From the NCBI RefSeq assembly GCF_003429095.1, contig NZ_QVTE01000034.1:1-64000 (forward strand): a DNA stretch of 64,000 nt. The letters run 5' to 3'. The stretch is from Peribacillus saganii. GTDB taxonomy: Bacteria > Bacillota > Bacilli > Bacillales > DSM-1321. The number at the start of each line of letters is the position of its first letter. Positions within the stretch are counted from its first letter, which is position 1. The position numbers and the translations under genes were made by a program. Under the pieces are notes generated by a model, which worked only from the letters and a program-made list of their open reading frames with translations, was not told where the DNA came from and did no database searches. Below are positions 1-7,154 of this stretch, one piece after another.

Positions 1-870
1 TGCCTGTGCTTCCCAGTGTTACGTCCTTCGTGCTTCCATCCCCCATCGTCGCCGTGATGGCCAATTGATGGGTTTTGCCCGGGGACAGGGTCACCGCTGT
101 CTGGTCTGGTGTGACTTTTTCCAATATATCTGCCGGATTTGCAGCCCCTACAGTCACAGTTAAATACGCTTTCTTGCCTTCATGTTCTACCGTAATCGTA
201 CTCTTATAGTTTAACGGCGCATTGCTTGGAACCGTAATCAGTCCATCTGCCCCAACCGTCGCCACATTTGTCGCACTGCTTGTATACTTCGTGCCTGTGC
301 TTCCCAGTGTTACGTCCTTCGTGCTTCCATCCCCCATGGTCGCCGTGATGGCCAATTGATGGGTTTTGCCCGGGGACAGGGTCACCGCTGTCTGGTCTGG
401 TGCAATACTTCCCAACGTATCGCCTGGATTCGATCCCACGGTCACTGTCACGTATGTTTTCTTGCCGCTCTGTTCTACCGTAATCGTACTCTTATAGTTT
501 TCTGGTGCATTGCTTGGAACCGTAATTAGTCCATCTGCCCCAACCGTCGCCACATTTGTCGCACTGCTTGTATACTTCGTGCCTGTGCTTCCCAGTGTTA
601 CGTCCTTCGTGCTTCCATCCCCCATGGTCGCCGTGATGGCCAATTGATGGGTTTTGCCCGAAGACAGGATCACCGCTGTCTGGTCTGGTTCGATTGTTTC
701 CAGTGTTTCTTTCGGGTCAGTCCCTACTGTAACTACCACATTAACTTTTTTACCACCAAACTCTACAGTAATGGTGCTTTTATTATTTATCGGCGCTTCA
801 CTTGGGACACTAATTAAGCCATCTGCCCCAACCATAGCTACGTTTGTGTCACTGCTTGTATATTTTGTAC
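1..870 (-). repeat. Near-identical tandem 96-97 codon repeats inside the surface-protein gene
   Basis: The same block, beginning TGCCTGTGCTTCCCAGTG on the plus strand, starts at 1, 292 and 580, so the periods are 291 and 288 bases. The first 110 or so bases of the copies at 1 and 292 differ at a single position. A second conserved stretch of about 120 bases follows after a divergent linker of about 70 bases. Repeats further upstream in the gene, above about 870, are clearly diverged. This pattern indicates recent duplication or gene conversion in the distal repeats, and the array probably continues past the window edge. Confidence 0.9.
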
Positions 871-3070
871 CTACACTACCCAGAGTAACTTCTTTCGTTT
901 TCCCATCTCCCATTGTTGCTATTACTTTTAATTGTTTCGTATTACTAGCTACTAAGGTTAAGCTAGTTGGATCTACACTCAACTCCGAAACAGTCTTGCT
1001 TGGATCTTCGTCAGCTATGACTGTAACGCTCTTACTTACCCCTTCATTAGTAGCTGTTATTAAAGTACTAGCTCCTTTTGTTGCTTCAGGAGAAACGGTA
1101 ACTAGTCCGTTAGAATCTACTGTGGCCACCGATGTTGTACTACTTTTATAAGTTGTTCCCAAACTTCCGGCGGTTACATCTTTGGTACTTCCATCTGATA
1201 ATGTTGCTCTGGTACTTAACTGTACAGTTTCACCTTTAAATACCTTTGCACTGTCCGGTGTCATTGCTAAACTTTTAATCACAGGGGGTCCAGTAACCGC
1301 AACAACCATGTCACTAATGATTCCATTGTGGTTAGCTTGAATCTTAACCTCACCTTGTTTGGCATCAGCAGAAACACGGATCAAGCCATTTTTATCAACA
1401 CTAACGATAGTTTCATCTAAGCTTGAATATTGGGTGCCAGTTGACCCTGACGTAACATCCTTTTCTGTACCGTCAGCTAATGATGCTACAACATTTAATT
1501 GCTTTGTTTGTCCGGATGCTAAGTTCACTTTCAAAGGACTTATACGGAGAGAATCTTTCGAAATTCCACCCGAAATAGTCACTTCAATTTGTTGATATAA
1601 ACCGCTGTTTGCAGCCTGTATATATGTAGTACCTGCAGCTGCATTCGGTTCAACTGTAATTAATCCATTTTCGTCAACTTTAACCGCAGAAGGGTTTGAA
1701 CTAGTGTAAACCGTTCCACTAGGCTGAAGAGTTATATCTTTTGTTGTAGCATCAGTCATATTTAAAATTGTCTTTAATTGTTGACTCTGCCCAGGTTCTA
1801 ATGTTATAGATTTAGGGGACATTCCAATGCTAAATGGAGATGCCGGTGGAATAGTTATAGCTCCCCTAACTGTAAAATGAAATAAACTGAAATCTCCATT
1901 TTCTTCATTATCGTATACATACTTTGAATTGTCTTTGTAATCATATAAGTACATAGAGGATAATTTCCATGTTCCTAGTTCATCGTATTTATCAATAGGT
2001 ATATACGCTACATACTTACCTATTGTTGAATTCCATCCAAAGCTAACATAATAAGATTTTCCACTTGGTTTAATGTAGTAGGCACTAAGGGAAGTCATTC
2101 CAGATAAATTATCGCTGCCCTCTGCAGTAAGCTTTACCCTTGCCCCATTATTTGTTACTTGTTCCAGCGAAATTGACAGACTATCTAATATTGGACCAAG
2201 TAAGTCTGGTTTAGTTTCGCTAACTTCAAATTTACAATTACTAAAATCCATCTTGTTTGTAGTCGCAACGGGAACAGATGAAGAGTTATATACATAGCCG
2301 TGGTTTTCAGCCTTATCCCACATAGAAACATAGTATAACTGCCATTCTCCTAATTCATCATATTGATCAATCGTTATAGATCCTTCATACTTACCAGTTG
2401 TCTGGTTATAGTAAAGATACGCATAAGCTGACCTGCCGCTAGGCTTGGAAAAACTTGCAGAAATGCTGGAAACTCCAGATTCATTATCGGTGACATCCGC
2501 AACTACTTTTACTGTATCCCCCGGTTTAGTTTGCTGTGTTGAAATACTGATAGTATTTAAGACTGGTGAGGTTTTGTCTGTTTGTTCTAAGACTCCGGTA
2601 ACCTTAATTGTATAAGGGCTCATGTCCATTTTTTCATAAGATTCCCAGGTATAGCTGGTGTCAACAATAGTCCTGGAATTCTCTTTTTTATCTGTAAGAG
2701 TTATACTATTTAACTTCCATTCACCTGGTTCATCATAAGTTCCGACATTAATTGTTCCTTCATACTTGCTAGTTGCCGTATTTAAATAAAGACTAACACT
2801 TCTGCCTTCTCCACTAGGTTTTTCATAAGATATATATATGCTGCTAATTCCTGATAAATCGTCACTTGCCTCAGCTATTATTTTAACTGACTTATCAGGG
2901 GACATTTCTGTACCGGATACACTTAAGCTCTTTAGTATAGGAGGAGTTGAATCAGGTGTAGGACCTTCAATCACTACTTCCGTTGCTGTTGCCAAAACAG
3001 AAGATGTGTGAAGTATAAGAATTATCAGAAAAATCATTACTTTCTTCATTATATTTTTAGTTAATTTCAT
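1..3070 (-). CDS. Large secreted Ig-like repeat surface protein (3' end cut by window edge)
   Basis: The reading frame stays open from an ATG at 3070 to the window edge, about 1023 codons, with no stop. An AAGGAGG ribosome binding site lies 8 bases upstream. Residues 1-30 form a lysine-rich, then hydrophobic, signal peptide. Residues about 43-159, 168-285 and 291-400 are three related domains of about 115 residues, each containing a 'KPSG' motif, a 'GKYEG'-like strand, a 'YDE.G.W.L' motif and a 'DN.SG' turn. From about residue 415 onward come Big_2-type bacterial Ig repeats of 90-97 residues with 'DGSTKDVT', 'TKYTSS' and 'VATV.ADGLITV' signatures. The last three visible repeats are nearly identical at DNA level. 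This architecture is typical of adhesins or matrix proteins. No wall anchor is visible because the C-terminus is missing. A c-di-GMP riboswitch and terminator precede it, so expression probably follows the motile-sessile decision. Specific ligand unknown. Confidence 0.85.
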   Translation of the reverse strand, partial: MKLTKNIMKKVMIFLIILILHTSSVLATATEVVIEGPTPDSTPPILKSLSVSGTEMSPDKSVKIIAEASDDLSGISSIYISYEKPSGEGRSVSLYLNTATSKYEGTINVGTYDEPGEWKLNSITLTDKKENSRTIVDTSYTWESYEKMDMSPYTIKVTGVLEQTDKTSPVLNTISISTQQTKPGDTVKVVADVTDNESGVSSISASFSKPSGRSAYAYLYYNQTTGKYEGSITIDQYDELGEWQLYYVSMWDKAENHGYVYNSSSVPVATTNKMDFSNCKFEVSETKPDLLGPILDSLSISLEQVTNNGARVKLTAEGSDNLSGMTSLSAYYIKPSGKSYYVSFGWNSTIGKYVAYIPIDKYDELGTWKLSSMYLYDYKDNSKYVYDNEENGDFSLFHFTVRGAITIPPASPFSIGMSPKSITLEPGQSQQLKTILNMTDATTKDITLQPSGTVYTSSNPSAVKVDENGLITVEPNAAAGTTYIQAANSGLYQQIEVTISGGISKDSLRISPLKVNLASGQTKQLNVVASLADGTEKDVTSGSTGTQYSSLDETIVSVDKNGLIRVSADAKQGEVKIQANHNGIISDMVVAVTGPPVIKSLAMTPDSAKVFKGETVQLSTRATLSDGSTKDVTAGSLGTTYKSSTTSVATVDSNGLVTVSPEATKGASTLITATNEGVSKSVTVIADEDPSKTVSELSVDPTSLTLVASNTKQLKVIATMGDGKTKEVTLGSVGTKYTSSDTNVAMVGADGLISVPSEAPINNKSTITVEFGGKKVNVVVTVGTDPKETLETIEPDQTAVILSSGKTHQLAITATMGDGSTKDVTLGSTGTKYTSSATNVATVGADGLITVPSNAPENYKSTITVEQSGKKTYVTVTVGSNPGDTLGSIAPDQTAVTLSPGKTHQLAITATMGDGSTKDVTLGSTGTKYTSSATNVATVGADGLITVPSNAPLNYKSTITVEHEGKKAYLTVTVGAANPADILEKVTPDQTAVTLSPGKTHQLAITATMGDGSTKDVTLGSTG

Positions 3071-3151
3071 CTTTTATCCCTCCTTAATCTAGTAATACAA
3101 TTTAGTAAAACATCCATCTTCTCATCACCCTCGTAAGTTATAAATCTCAAT

Positions 3152-3189
3152 AAAAAAATGGCATAATCAAAGAATAGCCATTTTTTATT
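3152..3189 (-). terminator. Intrinsic terminator, expression platform of the c-di-GMP riboswitch
   Basis: On the minus strand an A-rich arm ending ATGGC pairs with GCCAT followed by seven T residues, with an AT-rich loop between them. It lies directly after the GEMM-I aptamer and about 80 bases before the surface-protein start codon, the arrangement of a transcriptional riboswitch. Whether ligand binding promotes or prevents terminator formation cannot be decided by eye. Confidence 0.8.
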
Positions 3190-3287
3190 GGTGACCATTC
3201 GGCAGCCCGGCTACCATAGTATATAACTACCTTAGATCCGTGGCTTTGCGTCCTCTACTTTCGTAAGAGTTTGCTATTATCGTGGAT
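3190..3287 (-). ncRNA. Cyclic di-GMP-I (GEMM-I) riboswitch aptamer
   Basis: Read on the minus strand, the region contains the GEMM-I hallmarks in order: a 'GCAAAC' segment, a short stem closed by a GAAA tetraloop (CTTACGAAAGTAG), the invariant GGACGCAAAGCC, a second helix, and then a GGTAGCCGGGCTGCC tetraloop-receptor/3' strand. Class-I c-di-GMP riboswitches are known regulators of motility, adhesion and matrix genes. Here the only downstream gene is the Ig-repeat surface protein starting at 3070. A terminator hairpin follows immediately. The aptamer limits are approximate. Confidence 0.93.
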
Positions 3288-3338
3288 ATTTATATAATTT
3301 TATCCTCATAGTTAATTTATCGAGTACAGGATGGTTAA

Positions 3339-3367
3339 ATTATACTATATTCACAAAAATATATGAA
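3339..3367 (-). promoter_or_regulatory. Putative sigma-A promoter of the riboswitch transcript
   Basis: On the minus strand TTCATA (3362-3367) and TATAAT (3339-3344) are separated by 17 bases and lie about 50 bases upstream of the aptamer. The -10 box is perfect and the -35 box is moderate. The placement fits the start of the riboswitch leader, but this is an inference from sequence only. Confidence 0.55.
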
Positions 3368-3533
3368 TACTTTTACCTATCTCCTAATAAGTATTTAAAA
3401 GAAATGTGTATTACATCTCATTTAAACAATCAGAATCTTTAAATCAGAGTTTATTCTTTTTATTTTATGTCTTATTTAAAAGTTGACTTCACCAATTCTC
3501 TATTTCTTCCAAATTTTTAATAAAGCCTCACAG

Positions 3534-3562
3534 AAAAGACTCTAGAAAAATCTAGAGCCTCT
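3534..3562 (-). terminator. Terminator of hag
   Basis: On the minus strand GGCTCTAG, a loop of T residues and CTAGAGTC are followed by TTTT, about 30 bases after the flagellin stop codon. It closes the flagellin transcript and separates it from the riboswitch unit downstream. Confidence 0.8.
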
Positions 3563-3590
3563 CTCCATTTAACAACTATAATTAGTTTAA

Positions 3591-4784
3591 TTAACGTAAT
3601 AATTGAAGTACGCCTTGTGGCTGTTGGTTAGCTTGAGCCAGCATAGCTTGAGCTGCTTGAGAAAGAATTGAGTTCTTCGTTTGAGTCATCATTTCTTTCG
3701 CCATGTCTACGTCACGTACACGAGACTCAGCAGCTGTTAAGTTTTCAGAAGATGTACCTAAGTTATTAATTGTGTGGTCTAAACGGTTTTGGGCTGCACC
3801 AAGTTTAGAACGCTCAGCAGACACAGTTTTAATAGCATCATCAAGTGTAGAGATTGCAGCTGAAGCTCTTTCAGCAGTCGATACATCTACATTATTTATA
3901 TGAAGATCGGCAGTCTTCATTGAATTGATTCCGACATTTAGAGTTTGGTTTGAATTTGAACCAATTTGGAATGCAAGCTCTTTTGATGTAGTACCAGTTT
4001 TATTTTCTTCTTGTCTAGCAACAACTGTAAAAGAATCCCCAACTTTAATTTTAGTAGAATCAATATCTACTGCTAATCCACCACCAAGTGCGATATTCTC
4101 TTGGTTACTCGAGCCACCCAAAGCGGTTTCAGTACCTGTTGTACCAGTTGACTCTGGCGTTATAGTGTAGCTAAAAACATTACTTCCAGATGATGAATCA
4201 ACCTTTGTAATTTTCACTACATAAGTGTCATCAGCTGTTACTTGCCCAGCATTACTTAAATCACCATCAGCTAGAGCAGTTTTAGTGGCGGTATCAAAAT
4301 CAACAGTAAAATCGCCTGTTTTACTAGTAATTACTGCAGACTCTTCTTTATGAGCACCTGAAGCCAAGTCTCCATTAAGAAGTTTCTTAGTATTAAACTC
4401 AGTGTTATTAGCAATACGATCAACTTCATCTTTTAACTGTTGAACTTCTTTTTGTAATTCAGCACGGTCATCAGCAGTATTCGTGTCGTTTGCAGATTGA
4501 ACGGATAATTCACGCATACGTTGAAGAATGTCATGAGTTTCGTTTAATGCGCCTTCAGCAGTTTGAATTAAAGAAATTCCATCTTGAGCATTACGAGACG
4601 CTTGATCTAAACCACGAATTTGTCCCCGCATTTTTTCAGAGATTGCAAGACCTGCTGCGTCATCTCCAGCACGGTTGATACGAAGACCTGAAGATAGTTT
4701 TTCCATTGATTTTGATTGTGCACCTGATGCACTGTTTAACTGACGGTGTGTGTTAAGAGCAGCGATATTGTGATTAATACGCAT
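3591..4784 (-). CDS. hag: Flagellin
   Basis: This 397-residue flagellin polymerises into the flagellar filament outside the cell. The N-terminus MRINHNIAALNTHRQL and the SGLRINRAGDDAAGLAISEKMR segment, plus a C-terminus with 'ESRVRDVDMAKEM' and an AML.QANQQPQ-type tail, are the conserved D0/D1 helices that also mediate FliS and FliW binding in the family. The middle, about residues 150-280, is Ser/Thr/Gly-rich and variable, as expected for the surface-exposed D2/D3 region. The start was set at 4784, where AAGGAGG lies 8 bases upstream; the open frame extends 10 codons further but without a ribosome site. A sigma-D-like promoter and a CsrA-type hairpin precede it, matching the FliW-CsrA-Hag homeostasis circuit of B. 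subtilis encoded immediately upstream. Confidence 0.98.
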   Translation of the reverse strand: MRINHNIAALNTHRQLNSASGAQSKSMEKLSSGLRINRAGDDAAGLAISEKMRGQIRGLDQASRNAQDGISLIQTAEGALNETHDILQRMRELSVQSANDTNTADDRAELQKEVQQLKDEVDRIANNTEFNTKKLLNGDLASGAHKEESAVITSKTGDFTVDFDTATKTALADGDLSNAGQVTADDTYVVKITKVDSSSGSNVFSYTITPESTGTTGTETALGGSSNQENIALGGGLAVDIDSTKIKVGDSFTVVARQEENKTGTTSKELAFQIGSNSNQTLNVGINSMKTADLHINNVDVSTAERASAAISTLDDAIKTVSAERSKLGAAQNRLDHTINNLGTSSENLTAAESRVRDVDMAKEMMTQTKNSILSQAAQAMLAQANQQPQGVLQLLR

Positions 4785-4807
4785 TTTGTTTTCCTCCTTG
4801 AATGTAA

Positions 4808-4827
4808 GGTTCACATCCTTGTGAACC
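4808..4827 (-). promoter_or_regulatory. CsrA-type binding hairpin in the hag leader
   Basis: On the minus strand GGTTCACA and TGTGAACC form a perfect 8-bp stem that exposes AGGA in a 4-base loop. A second GGA lies in the hag Shine-Dalgarno sequence about 10 bases further on. CsrA recognises GGA in hairpin loops, and in B. subtilis it represses hag through a leader hairpin together with the ribosome site. This is a structural match, not a tested site. Confidence 0.75.
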
Positions 4828-4841
4828 GTATAAAATTTTGT

Positions 4842-4873
4842 GAGTTAAATAGGTCGGCCGCCCTATTTAACTC
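4842..4873 (-). repeat. 12-bp perfect inverted repeat in the hag leader
   Basis: GAGTTAAATAGG and its exact complement flank an 8-base GC-rich loop containing CGGCCG. It lies just after the predicted sigma-D start site, so it would fold at the extreme 5' end of hag mRNA. No T-tract follows, which argues against a terminator of csrA. A role as a 5' stabilising stem or csrA 3' end is possible. Confidence 0.7.
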
Positions 4874-4884
4874 TTACACCTATA

Positions 4885-4910
4885 TTATCGACACCGCTGT
4901 TAAGTGTTTA
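4885..4910 (-). promoter_or_regulatory. Putative sigma-D promoter of hag
   Basis: On the minus strand TAAA (4907-4910) is followed after 14 bases by GTCGATAA (4885-4892), close to the sigma-D consensus TAAA-N15-GCCGATAT. It lies in the gap between csrA and hag and would start the leader that carries both hairpins. Confidence 0.65.
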
Positions 4911-4923
4911 ATAGTGTATTAAA

Positions 4924-5148
4924 TTATTTTTCTTTATTTTTCTTAATTATTTCCATTAAATTCATAATATCTGATGCTTCTTTGTTTTCCTGTTGGATTT
5001 GTTCAAATAATTCTTTCCTGACGATTTCTATATTATCAGGTGCTTTAATTCCAATCTTCACTTGATCGTTTTTAGAGGTGAGAATGGTTATTTCAATATC
5101 TTCACCAATTTTTATGCTCTCACCGTTTTTTCTTGTAAGTACCAGCAT
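4924..5148 (-). CDS. csrA: Carbon storage regulator CsrA, translational repressor of flagellin
   Basis: This 74-residue RNA-binding protein begins [15 protein letters not shown], the canonical CsrA first strand with the conserved Leu4 and Arg6. It continues with 'IGIKAP' and 'EIVRKEL', which complete the beta1-beta5 core and helix; Arg at the 'VRKE' position corresponds to the RNA-contacting Arg44. In B. subtilis CsrA binds the hag leader and blocks ribosome access, and FliW titrates it. Here one base separates it from the fliW stop, so the two are translationally coupled, and hag with a matching leader hairpin follows directly. Confidence 0.97.
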   Translation of the reverse strand: MLVLTRKNGESIKIGEDIEITILTSKNDQVKIGIKAPDNIEIVRKELFEQIQQENKEASDIMNLMEIIKKNKEK

Positions 5149-5149
5149 T

Positions 5150-5599
5150 TTAACGCTCCTTTATCGGTTTGGATTTTTTAGGAATGATGAAATGCTTTGT
5201 TTTGTATGAAGGATGATTCAAAATTACTTGTTTTGCCAGAAGTGTTGTTTTATTAATGATAACGGGAGCCTGCAGATTCGCTGTTGTCAGCTCAAAAGGA
5301 TCTTTAATCGATAAAATAGCATATACCTCGGCCTGTTCGGGGGATTCGAGCTCAAGCTGATCGACTACGGATTGTTCGAGAATAAAATCATATTCTTTAT
5401 AAAAATCAAATGGGCTTACAATTACAAAGGCAAGCTGTGAAGTTTGTACAGACTGCATAATGAGCAGGTTAGTGTCTTGCGCCAAAGGAAACATGATAAA
5501 TTGAGTTTCATCAGGAAATCCAGGAATCCCCTTTGCAAATGTAATAATTTCACTTTGATCAAATTCCACTTCACCATGGTATTTAGTTAACAACTTCAT
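5150..5599 (-). CDS. fliW: Flagellar assembly factor FliW
   Basis: This 149-residue cytoplasmic protein antagonises CsrA and binds flagellin. The family signature is clear: an N-terminal 'GEVE..QSEII.F..GIPGF' block, 'FP..QD....IMQS', and '[11 protein letters not shown]'. In B. subtilis free flagellin sequesters FliW, and when flagellin is exported FliW is released to bind CsrA and relieve repression of hag. It is located between yviE and csrA as in B. subtilis, with a 12-base gap from yviE. Confidence 0.97.
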   Translation of the reverse strand: MKLLTKYHGEVEFDQSEIITFAKGIPGFPDETQFIMFPLAQDTNLLIMQSVQTSQLAFVIVSPFDFYKEYDFILEQSVVDQLELESPEQAEVYAILSIKDPFELTTANLQAPVIINKTTLLAKQVILNHPSYKTKHFIIPKKSKPIKER

Positions 5600-5611
5600 A
5601 TATTATCACCC

Positions 5612-6202
5612 TCAAATGGTTTGTTCATAATTAACTCCGATAAATCTTAGATTATCAAAGTCAATTTTTAATGATTGAGATTGTTTTAAATTTACCTCCA
5701 CTGACCCGGGAGTATAAGAGATACGGGGTTCATTGACGTTTGCATTGATGAGAGGTTTGTTTACCTGGACATCTATGTTGACTGTACCGGGATCATAATC
5801 AATTTCTACGCTGCCATGTTTCGGTATCCAACCAATAGTAAAACCAGCTTGGTCCTTCGCACTATTCCGTTTTGCCTGTCCAGCAATAGGATTACCGCCA
5901 TTCTCAATACTCATTAATTCATTACCTTCTTGGCTTCTTCGCGCTATTCCGTTAAGTAGTTCTTGGACTCCAGCTTGCGCCGCTTCCGCAATCCTTTTAG
6001 AAATCGACTTTAAGTCAACATCTTCCCTTGCTTTAGTTTGATCTATTGTCAGCTTTGAGGGAATTCTCTTTATTGTCATTTCTGCCATAGGCTGTGTTAT
6101 TGTAAGGTCGGCATTAGACTGGCTGATATTTTGTACCCCTCTTTGAGCCTTTAATCCAATAAGTGCCTGCTGCGATTGCATTCTGATTTGAGGTAATTGC
6201 AT
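5612..6202 (-). CDS. yviE: YviE-like DUF6470 protein of the flagellar operon
   Basis: This 196-residue protein begins MQLPQIRMQSQQALIGL and matches YviE in length, position and the 'IRMQS' opening. Motifs include 'ADLTI.QP.AEMTI' and a later 'VEIDYDPG..NIDVQVNKP'. It has no signal peptide and no membrane segment and is predicted to be mostly beta with a helical middle. Its function is not established in the family; conserved placement between flgL and fliW links it to filament or hook-filament assembly. The start has a GGGGAA ribosome site. Confidence 0.85.
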   Translation of the reverse strand: MQLPQIRMQSQQALIGLKAQRGVQNISQSNADLTITQPMAEMTIKRIPSKLTIDQTKAREDVDLKSISKRIAEAAQAGVQELLNGIARRSQEGNELMSIENGGNPIAGQAKRNSAKDQAGFTIGWIPKHGSVEIDYDPGTVNIDVQVNKPLINANVNEPRISYTPGSVEVNLKQSQSLKIDFDNLRFIGVNYEQTI

Positions 6203-6254
6203 TTAATTCCCCACTAACATAATTTAGTAAAAAAGGCTATTCATATGAATAGCC

Positions 6255-7139
6255 TCATCTTAGAAAGTCCATTAAAGTCGGTTGAATTATCTTAGAGCCA
6301 ATCGACAACGCGGCACGATGGACACTTTCCTGTGTTGTGAATTCCGTAATCACTTTTTCGATGTCAATATCTTCGTTCTCTGAAAGCATTTTTTCTGACA
6401 TGATATGTTGATTATCAATACGGTCTGCCATCAATTCAATTCGATTGGCACGAGCACCCAAATCCGCGCGTGCATTCACTAAATTACTTTTATGTTTGTC
6501 AAGAATGTCTAAATGCTGGCTCAGTTCTTTACCAGGTTTTCCATTCTGTAGATCACTGATTACCTTTTGGATGTCCGTGAATAAATCATCGCTAAACGCT
6601 TCTCCCGATTTCGCATTGACCGGTATATATACACCCTTCGCTAATTCTAGTTCAACACTATTATTATTTCGCGGCGTAGCAAAGGATGGAGGATTTCCAT
6701 CGATAACTGGTGCATTTAGTGTGTCCGTTCCATTAAAAAGGTATTTATCACCAGATTTCGTATTTGCGATGTCCACTAAATGATTTTTCAGCTGATCTAT
6801 TTCTTCCATTGTTGATTGACGTTGAGAAATGTCGTACATATCGTTAGTAACCTGTACCATCAATTCACGAATTCGGTCAATTGCATGGCCGGCTTTATCC
6901 AGTGATGTATCCGAGTTTTCCACCCAGTTGTAAGCCTCTGAATAATTTCTTTTAAACTGTTCGACTTCCTCTAGGTTGCGGCGATATAGGATTCCTTGCA
7001 TCGCTACAACCGGATCATCAGATGGCCGGGTGATTTTCTTTTGGCTTGAAATTTGCTCTTGCAGTTTTCCGATTCTTTCAAAGCTGTTACTTAAATTCCG
7101 AAGCATATTATTCGACAACATCGACTGTGTTACACGCAT
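6255..7139 (-). CDS. flgL: Flagellar hook-filament junction protein FlgL (HAP3)
   Basis: This 294-residue junction protein has the flagellin-like N-terminus MRVTQSMLSNNMLRNL and 'KITRPSDDPVVAMQGI', and a C-terminus 'VITEFTTQESVHRAALSIGSKIIQPTLMDFLR'-type helix, both typical of FlgL. It sits between FlgK and the flagellin filament outside the cell and is exported by the flagellar type III system. It follows flgK by 15 bases with an AAGGTGGG ribosome site, so the two are co-transcribed. Length is normal for the family. Confidence 0.96.
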   Translation of the reverse strand: MRVTQSMLSNNMLRNLSNSFERIGKLQEQISSQKKITRPSDDPVVAMQGILYRRNLEEVEQFKRNYSEAYNWVENSDTSLDKAGHAIDRIRELMVQVTNDMYDISQRQSTMEEIDQLKNHLVDIANTKSGDKYLFNGTDTLNAPVIDGNPPSFATPRNNNSVELELAKGVYIPVNAKSGEAFSDDLFTDIQKVISDLQNGKPGKELSQHLDILDKHKSNLVNARADLGARANRIELMADRIDNQHIMSEKMLSENEDIDIEKVITEFTTQESVHRAALSIGSKIIQPTLMDFLR

Positions 7140-7154
7140 TGTTTATTACCCACC

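Noticed and set aside
654-1595. Plus-strand open frames opposite the Ig-repeat gene
   Set aside because: They are antisense to a continuous 1023-codon frame with signal peptide, ribosome site and domain repeats, and have no ribosome site or recognisable domain themselves.
4842-4873. 12-bp inverted repeat as terminator of csrA
   Set aside because: No T tract follows on the minus strand and it lies downstream of a sigma-D-like promoter, so a leader stem of hag mRNA is more likely.
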